Below are positions 22,106 through 26,357 of a stretch of 26,357 nt of DNA, piece by piece. How positions within the stretch are numbered: position 1 is the stretch's first letter; each line of letters starts with the position of its first letter. Position numbers and translations under genes: made by a program. The notes beneath the pieces were generated by a model. It ran no database searches. It was given only the letters and a program-made list of their open reading frames with translations, and was not told the DNA's origin. This DNA comes from a virus. The stretch is from IMG/VR virus record IMGVR_UViG_3300007734_000955, positions 1 to 26,357 of that record. One strand, given 5' to 3'.

Positions 22106-22748
22106 AAACAACCTCCAAGAATCTGAAGTTCAACGTAATTTAAACAGTATTATCAAACGATATAATATCATTAATTATTTAATTGAAAAATATAAATTAA
22201 TTAATTATCTTGAAATAGGAGTATTTAAAGGAGAAAATATTAGAGAAATAAAAGCTTTTCATAAAGACGGAGTAGACCCGGGAGTAGAAGGATATACACC
22301 ACCAGAAGTAAATTATCCAATGACTTCAGATGCGTTTTTTGATTTGATTAAAGATCATGATGAAATAAAATACGACATTATATTTATTGATGGGTTACAT
22401 CATGCTGATCAAGTAGCAAAAGATATTAAAAATACTTTAAATCATGTAGTAGATGGTGGATTTATTGTATTACATGACTGCAACCCAGTAAGTTACGATG
22501 CACAATTAATTCCTAGACAAACAATAGCGTGGAATGGAGATACTTGGAAAGCGTTTGTTGATTTTAAGGCACGTTACCCAAATATGGAATGTAGTGTTAT
22601 AGATACAGATTTTGGAGTTGGAGTGATTAAAGTAGGAGAAAAAACCTGCACTTTACAAGAAAATATTTGGGAATGGGGGTATTTTGGTAAAAACAAAAAG
22701 CAATTATTAAACTTAATTACTTGGGATGAATTTAAAGCAACTTATTAA
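22098..22748 (+). CDS. SAM-dependent methyltransferase (Methyltransf_24 type)
   Basis: The product has 216 residues. YLEIGVFKGENI (38-49) is the SAM-binding motif I, and YDIIFIDGLHHADQVAKDIK followed by VDGGFIVLHDCNP is the class signature of this family, which is common next to glycosyltransferases in polysaccharide and phage clusters. It probably methylates a glycan or, less likely, a small molecule. Its 3' end overlaps the next gene by 23 bases, an unusually long overlap suggesting coupled translation. Confidence 0.82.
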   Translation: MYKNNLQESEVQRNLNSIIKRYNIINYLIEKYKLINYLEIGVFKGENIREIKAFHKDGVDPGVEGYTPPEVNYPMTSDAFFDLIKDHDEIKYDIIFIDGLHHADQVAKDIKNTLNHVVDGGFIVLHDCNPVSYDAQLIPRQTIAWNGDTWKAFVDFKARYPNMECSVIDTDFGVGVIKVGEKTCTLQENIWEWGYFGKNKKQLLNLITWDEFKATY

Positions 22749-23520
22749 TAAATCAATTTATGGAGTTGTAGGATATATTTCATCTCAAAATGATTTAGAT
22801 CTTTTAGAACAATATATTCTCTATAATCTACCAGTTTTAAAAGAATTTAAAAAAATAGTAGTCGCTAATAATTATAAAAACTACCATGAATTTGTAGAAG
22901 AAAATACTCAAATATGGAAAACATATTTTCCTAATTGTATTATTATAGATTCAAAAACAAATCGAGGTCATAATTTTGGAACAGCGGATTTAGATGATAT
23001 GGTTTTTGATTACTGTAAAGAAAACAATATTGAATGGTTATGTAAATCAGCTATTGATATCATATTACAAGAAAAAATATTAGATAAAAAAATTGAAGAA
23101 GCTGATTTTTATTATTTAAATGGAATTGGATATGGGGGAATGATTAAGTATAATTTTGATTCTAATCGAATTATAAATGAAGATTTTTATCCACAAACTA
23201 ATTTCTATTTTATAAATGTCTCTAAAACAAATTACTTAAATGATAAAGAACATATAAATGAAATTTACAACAAAGTCCAAACCATACCTGGCTATAATGG
23301 AAAAGCATGGGAATATGGATTTAGAAGTTGTGAGACATTACTAAAAGAATGTGTAGAAAGAAATAATCTTACAAAATACAATTTGATATCTGAAGAAAAA
23401 TACTTATATTTACTTCAAGTTATTAAAAAAAACAATATTCACGATTCAAGTCATAAAAATATAATGGTAGAAGGTATTTGCCATTTTCAACATAGTAATC
23501 AACAAATAATAGAAATATGA
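22726..23520 (+). CDS. Putative GT-A-like glycosyltransferase
   Basis: A 264-residue protein. The N-terminal strand IYGVVGYISSQNDLDLL, the middle KTNRGHNFGTADLDDMVFDY (the N-x-G...G-T-x-x-D region as in GT2 proteins) and EWLCKSAIDIIL in the usual DxD place suggest a nucleotide-diphospho-sugar transferase fold. The DxD itself is not clear, so activity is uncertain. It starts inside the methyltransferase gene and overlaps the next gene by ATGA. AAT-rich. Confidence 0.55.
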   Translation: MNLKQLINKSIYGVVGYISSQNDLDLLEQYILYNLPVLKEFKKIVVANNYKNYHEFVEENTQIWKTYFPNCIIIDSKTNRGHNFGTADLDDMVFDYCKENNIEWLCKSAIDIILQEKILDKKIEEADFYYLNGIGYGGMIKYNFDSNRIINEDFYPQTNFYFINVSKTNYLNDKEHINEIYNKVQTIPGYNGKAWEYGFRSCETLLKECVERNNLTKYNLISEEKYLYLLQVIKKNNIHDSSHKNIMVEGICHFQHSNQQIIEI

Positions 23521-24203
23521 AAACAATAATAACTTATGAAGGTCTAGTTCAAGATCTTATTGACAACAAAATTACAATGGTTGGCCATGACGAATTTAAA
23601 ACAATATTCCAACATTTTCCTAAAATATCTGAAGTAGAAGGTGATGTGGTAGAATGTGGTGTTTGGAGAGGTGGATTTTCAATATTTCTAAGCTATATCT
23701 TTCAAGATAAAAATATTTGGGTGTGTGATTCATATGAAGGATTCCAACCTATTGAAATAGCTAAACACAGTTATGGTAAAGAAAGACATACAAACCCTGT
23801 TACCCATAATTCTGTTGGTCCATTAGCTATTAGTTTAGAAGAAGTTCAATCACATTTTAAAACATATGGTTTAGGAGATGAAGAACGAATTAAATTTTTA
23901 AAAGGATTTGTTAAAGATACTTTACCAACATCAGGAATAGAACAAATAGCATTATTAAAAATAGACGTAGATGCATATTCAGAGACTTTAGAAGAATTAT
24001 ACGATAAAGTACAACCAGGTGGATACATTATATTTGATGATTCTTGTTTATACAAAACATTAGACGCTATTAAAACATTCTTTAAACAAAGAAACTTACC
24101 AGAATTCATAAATCACCCAGTAACAGATCAACCATTAAATATTAATACTAGGTATACAAATTCTGATTCAGGTTTGCCTTCTGGATGTTACATTATAAAA
24201 TAA
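23517..24203 (+). CDS. TylF/macrocin-type O-methyltransferase
   Basis: A 228-residue TylF-like sugar O-methyltransferase. Residues 41-53 (EGDVVECGVWRGG) carry motif I. VCDSYEGFQPIE follows, then FLKGFVKDTLP and the family hallmark LLKIDVDAYSETLEELYDKV with PGGYIIFDDSC, whose acidic residues bind Mg2+. TylF methylates deoxysugar hydroxyls on macrolides; relatives are common in surface-glycan clusters. The presence of three methyltransferase types argues for an O-methylated glycan. Confidence 0.9.
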   Translation: MKTIITYEGLVQDLIDNKITMVGHDEFKTIFQHFPKISEVEGDVVECGVWRGGFSIFLSYIFQDKNIWVCDSYEGFQPIEIAKHSYGKERHTNPVTHNSVGPLAISLEEVQSHFKTYGLGDEERIKFLKGFVKDTLPTSGIEQIALLKIDVDAYSETLEELYDKVQPGGYIIFDDSCLYKTLDAIKTFFKQRNLPEFINHPVTDQPLNINTRYTNSDSGLPSGCYIIK

Positions 24204-24204
24204 A

Positions 24205-24933
24205 ATGAAAATAATTTATAGAATATCAGACACCGGTTACAACAAAGTAAAACCAGACTACATTACAAACGAGTCTTGTTTAAAAAACTTTTGCAATGTA
24301 TTTTTTGAAAATATTTGGGATATTCATGTTATAGCAGATAACGTCTGTCAACAAACAAGAGACATGATTTGTAAGTACATAGACAAATCTCACATTACTT
24401 ATACTTCAGTAGGTCATGGAGCTGGTACATTCAACTTAGCTTTAGACATGACTTTGAAAGGAAAAGACGATGAAATAGTTTACTTTGTAGAAAATGACTA
24501 TATTCACTTGTCTGGTTCACCTCAAATTTTAGAAGAAGGATTTAAGTTAGGAGCACCATATGTAACCTTATATCTTCATCCTGACAAGTTTATGGCTCCT
24601 CTTCAAGGTGGAAATCCAGAAGTAGATCAAGATGGAGGATACACAACTAAAATATTTAGAGGTGAAAGTCAACTGTTTGGAATGTTCAACAGTACAACTA
24701 TGACATTTGCTGCTAAAGTAAAAACATTAAAAGAGGATGAAAGTATATTAAGAAAATACACAAGTGGAACCCACCCAGATGATTTTAAAATGTTTCTTGA
24801 ATTAAGAGATAATGGAAAAGCATTGTTGTGTCCTTTAAATACATTCAGTACTCATGGAGAGACAAATTGGTTGGCTCCTTTATATAAAGTAAAACAACAA
24901 GACCTAATCGAAGAATGGAGAAAACATCTTTAA
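24205..24933 (+). CDS. Putative GT-A-fold glycosyltransferase
   Basis: A 242-residue protein. MKIIYRISDTGY and the block EIVYFVENDYIHLSGSPQIL (about 89-108), where END takes the place of DxD, suggest a nucleotide-sugar transferase fold. THPDDFKMFLELR and FSTHGETNWLAPLYK form the C-terminal part. No catalytic assignment can be made beyond this. Its start follows the TylF stop by one base, and its Asn/Asp codons include more AAC and GAC than the preceding five genes, as in the replication core. Confidence 0.55.
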   Translation: MKIIYRISDTGYNKVKPDYITNESCLKNFCNVFFENIWDIHVIADNVCQQTRDMICKYIDKSHITYTSVGHGAGTFNLALDMTLKGKDDEIVYFVENDYIHLSGSPQILEEGFKLGAPYVTLYLHPDKFMAPLQGGNPEVDQDGGYTTKIFRGESQLFGMFNSTTMTFAAKVKTLKEDESILRKYTSGTHPDDFKMFLELRDNGKALLCPLNTFSTHGETNWLAPLYKVKQQDLIEEWRKHL

Positions 24934-25694
24934 TATCAGTAGTCATCCCCACCTACCAGTCACCAGATGTTTTAGACTTATGTCTTCGTTCTTGCATTGA
25001 AGGCCAAACCAACCAAAACCAAATCATAGTAGTTGTAGATGGTTTTTATGACATCAACAAAAATATGTTGGAAAAATACGCTGAATCAATTGATATTCTA
25101 AACATGGAAGATAATGTAGGCCTTTGTCGAGCTACCAACTTAGGCGTTTATAATGCAAAGCACGAGTTGATTTTAATAGTAAATGATGACAATGTATTTC
25201 CCAAAAATTGGGACAAAAATTTATTAAAAGATTACATTCCTAATGCAGTCATTTCTCCAAACCAAATTGAACCTACACCAAGCATGTTTTCTCAATTTCA
25301 CATAAGAGATTTAGGAAAATCAGTTGACACATTTGACTTAAAACGTTTTCAAGAATATGAAAAAGCTTTAAATGATGTAACATATGAAAAAAAGGTTGAA
25401 GAAACAGGATCTACACTACCTATTTTTATGTCTAAAGTAGACTATTTAAAAGTAGGAGGATGGGATGAAAATTATCAAGATGGTATGGTAGCAGATTGGG
25501 ACTTCTTTCTCAAATGTCAGCTATCAGGCTTGAAAATGCTTAGAACATACAGCGCTCATTTTTATCACTTTGCATCATTGTCTGTTAATGGAGACAAAAG
25601 AAGAAATGCTGAAGTACAAGGACATGAATATGCTAAGTATAAGTGGGGAACATACATTAAACACAACTCCCAAAACAACCTAAAATTTTTATAA
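24915..25694 (+). CDS. GT2 glycosyltransferase (GT-A fold)
   Basis: A 259-residue GT2 enzyme: SVVIPTYQSPDVLDLCLRSC at the N-terminus, DGFYDINKNM and NVGLCRATNLGV, then a metal-binding LILIVNDDNVFPKNW and the C-terminal GGWDENYQDGMVADWDFFLK acceptor motif with ADWD. All the key acidic residues are intact. No transmembrane segment is seen. It overlaps the previous gene by 19 bases and ends the coupled run; about 45 AT-rich bases follow, including AAATATTTATTA at 25708-25719. Confidence 0.88.
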   Translation: MEKTSLISVVIPTYQSPDVLDLCLRSCIEGQTNQNQIIVVVDGFYDINKNMLEKYAESIDILNMEDNVGLCRATNLGVYNAKHELILIVNDDNVFPKNWDKNLLKDYIPNAVISPNQIEPTPSMFSQFHIRDLGKSVDTFDLKRFQEYEKALNDVTYEKKVEETGSTLPIFMSKVDYLKVGGWDENYQDGMVADWDFFLKCQLSGLKMLRTYSAHFYHFASLSVNGDKRRNAEVQGHEYAKYKWGTYIKHNSQNNLKFL

Positions 25695-25740
25695 AATTAG
25701 GCTCTCAAAATATTTATTAGTATATTAAAAAGATAAAACC

Positions 25741-25923
25741 ATGCTAAAATTTAAGCCATACATTTATTACGCTAAAAGTGATAATAAAAAAGAAGTAATT
25801 GATAGAGTAGTAGCACCCAGTTACTACAGCGCCTTAGACTATTTTGTTTTTCGCAAACAACTTAATGAGGAAGAGTTTTTAAATTTATATGAGGTAATAG
25901 AATATGAAACTGGATCTAAATAG
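25741..25923 (+). CDS. Small unknown protein
   Basis: A 60-residue protein of strand-helix-helix pattern (KPYIYYAKSDNKKEVIDRVV, then SALDYFVFRKQ and EEEFLNLYEVIEY). It is probably the first gene of the next unit, as an AT-rich gap precedes it. It ends TAG, where most genes here use TAA or TGA. No family is named. It overlaps the next gene by 20 bases. Confidence 0.65.
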   Translation: MLKFKPYIYYAKSDNKKEVIDRVVAPSYYSALDYFVFRKQLNEEEFLNLYEVIEYETGSK

Positions 25924-26314
25924 TTTTGGAAAAAAACTTAAACTTTCTAAACGAGTTAAAAAGGTAAAAGTTTTAACTGAAAAAGAAATGTTTGTTGATT
26001 TGCTTTCCCGCATTGAAGAATGTTGGATAAGATCAAATTCACTGTATGATAAATTTAAAACCAACCTGCTTGAATATGAGGAGGACTTTTTTTTAATCAT
26101 TGAAGATTTACTGTTGTTGAAGTTTGGAGAATGGAAAACAGAACTTATGTTATGGTATATTTATGGAAGATTAAATGATAAAGGAGTAGTGCAACCACTT
26201 GTCCTCCACCACAAATCAAAACCAAATGAAAAAGTTTACCTTAAAAACATAGTTGAATTATGGGAATTTTTAAACCTACTAGAAGAACAAAAACGTAAAG
26301 ATGAAGAAAAATAA
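25904..26314 (+). CDS. Unknown protein, 136 residues
   Basis: A basic N-terminus (LKLSKRVKKVKVL) is followed by helices with many acidic and aromatic residues (YEEDFFLIIEDLLLLKFGEW, then LMLWYIYGRLNDKGVVQPLV). I have the impression of a widespread phage protein of unknown role, probably virion-related, but cannot support a name. It overlaps the next gene by 14 bases. Confidence 0.65.
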   Translation: MKLDLNSFGKKLKLSKRVKKVKVLTEKEMFVDLLSRIEECWIRSNSLYDKFKTNLLEYEEDFFLIIEDLLLLKFGEWKTELMLWYIYGRLNDKGVVQPLVLHHKSKPNEKVYLKNIVELWEFLNLLEEQKRKDEEK

Positions 26315-26357
26315 ATTGAAAAAAAATTGCATTATGTGTGAAGAACCAATTCACCCG
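26301..26357 (+). CDS. N-terminal part of a CxxC protein (runs off the window)
   Basis: The frame from the ATG at 26301 is open for 19 codons to the window edge: a basic start (MKKNKLKKN) and then CIMCEEPIHP, whose CxxC suggests one half of a zinc ribbon or zinc finger. The second Cys pair would have to lie beyond the window. The overlap with the previous gene fits the packing of the region. Confidence 0.5.
   Translation, partial: MKKNKLKKNCIMCEEPIHP

Noticed and set aside
1-26357. tRNA genes, CRISPR arrays, insertion sequences
   Set aside because: I saw no cloverleaf-like segments with typical T-loop sequence, no regularly spaced repeats and no transposase motifs. A scan with a dedicated tRNA finder would be decisive.

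Overview
The window looks like part of the genome of a large tailed phage with a T4-type replication module, probably infecting a member of the Bacteroidota. Every supported gene is on the + strand, packed closely and often overlapping by ATGA. The DNA is very AT-rich. Almost no start codon has a Shine-Dalgarno sequence; the leaders are A-rich instead, which is the Bacteroidota habit. The family B DNA polymerase, sliding clamp and two clamp-loader subunits are the T4-like core. The host assignment is an inference.

Region 1 (1-2667): a family B DNA polymerase gene split in two between catalytic motifs B and C. The roughly 1 kb between the halves holds a perfect 96-bp tandem duplication, a small gene with a possible capsid-targeting leader, a 15-codon relic of a polymerase 3' end, a frameshifted second gene with the same leader, and a strong terminator. 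Region 2 (2682-6380): sliding clamp, a small unknown gene, a complete phage GroES/GroEL pair, and a membrane-segment protein with another leader-like N-terminus, closed by a terminator. Region 3 (6473-8381): small unknown genes. Region 4 (8391-13693): clamp-loader ATPase, HNH homing endonuclease, small genes including one with a UVR-like motif, likely clamp-loader small subunit, MazG-like protein, RecB/Cas4-like nuclease, GIY-YIG homing endonuclease and a ribbon-helix-helix protein. Region 5 (13710-25694): about 12 kb dominated by eight glycosyltransferase-like genes and three SAM methyltransferases. It is interrupted by a possible ADP-ribosyltransferase-fold protein, an unknown gene, a zinc-ribbon protein and a Vsr-like homing endonuclease. 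The last stretch (25741 to the end) has two small unknown genes and the start of a CxxC protein.

Two short sequence signals run through the window. AAAGTTATG, with the start codon as its last three bases, sits at seven genes: polymerase C-part, clamp, groES, groEL, two small genes and the clamp-loader ATPase. Four of these share the 13-mer AATAAAAGTTATG. It is absent from the glycosylation and homing genes and resembles a translational-operator type site. A second element, ATATTTATAAYAAAAC or a shorter form of it, lies just before all three homing endonuclease genes and before the frameshifted leader gene.

Together, the replication genes copy the phage genome and the chaperonin probably helps fold phage proteins. 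The glycosyltransferase/methyltransferase block could build an O-methylated glycan on virion proteins, on a surface polysaccharide or, less likely, on DNA. The target cannot be read from the sequence.
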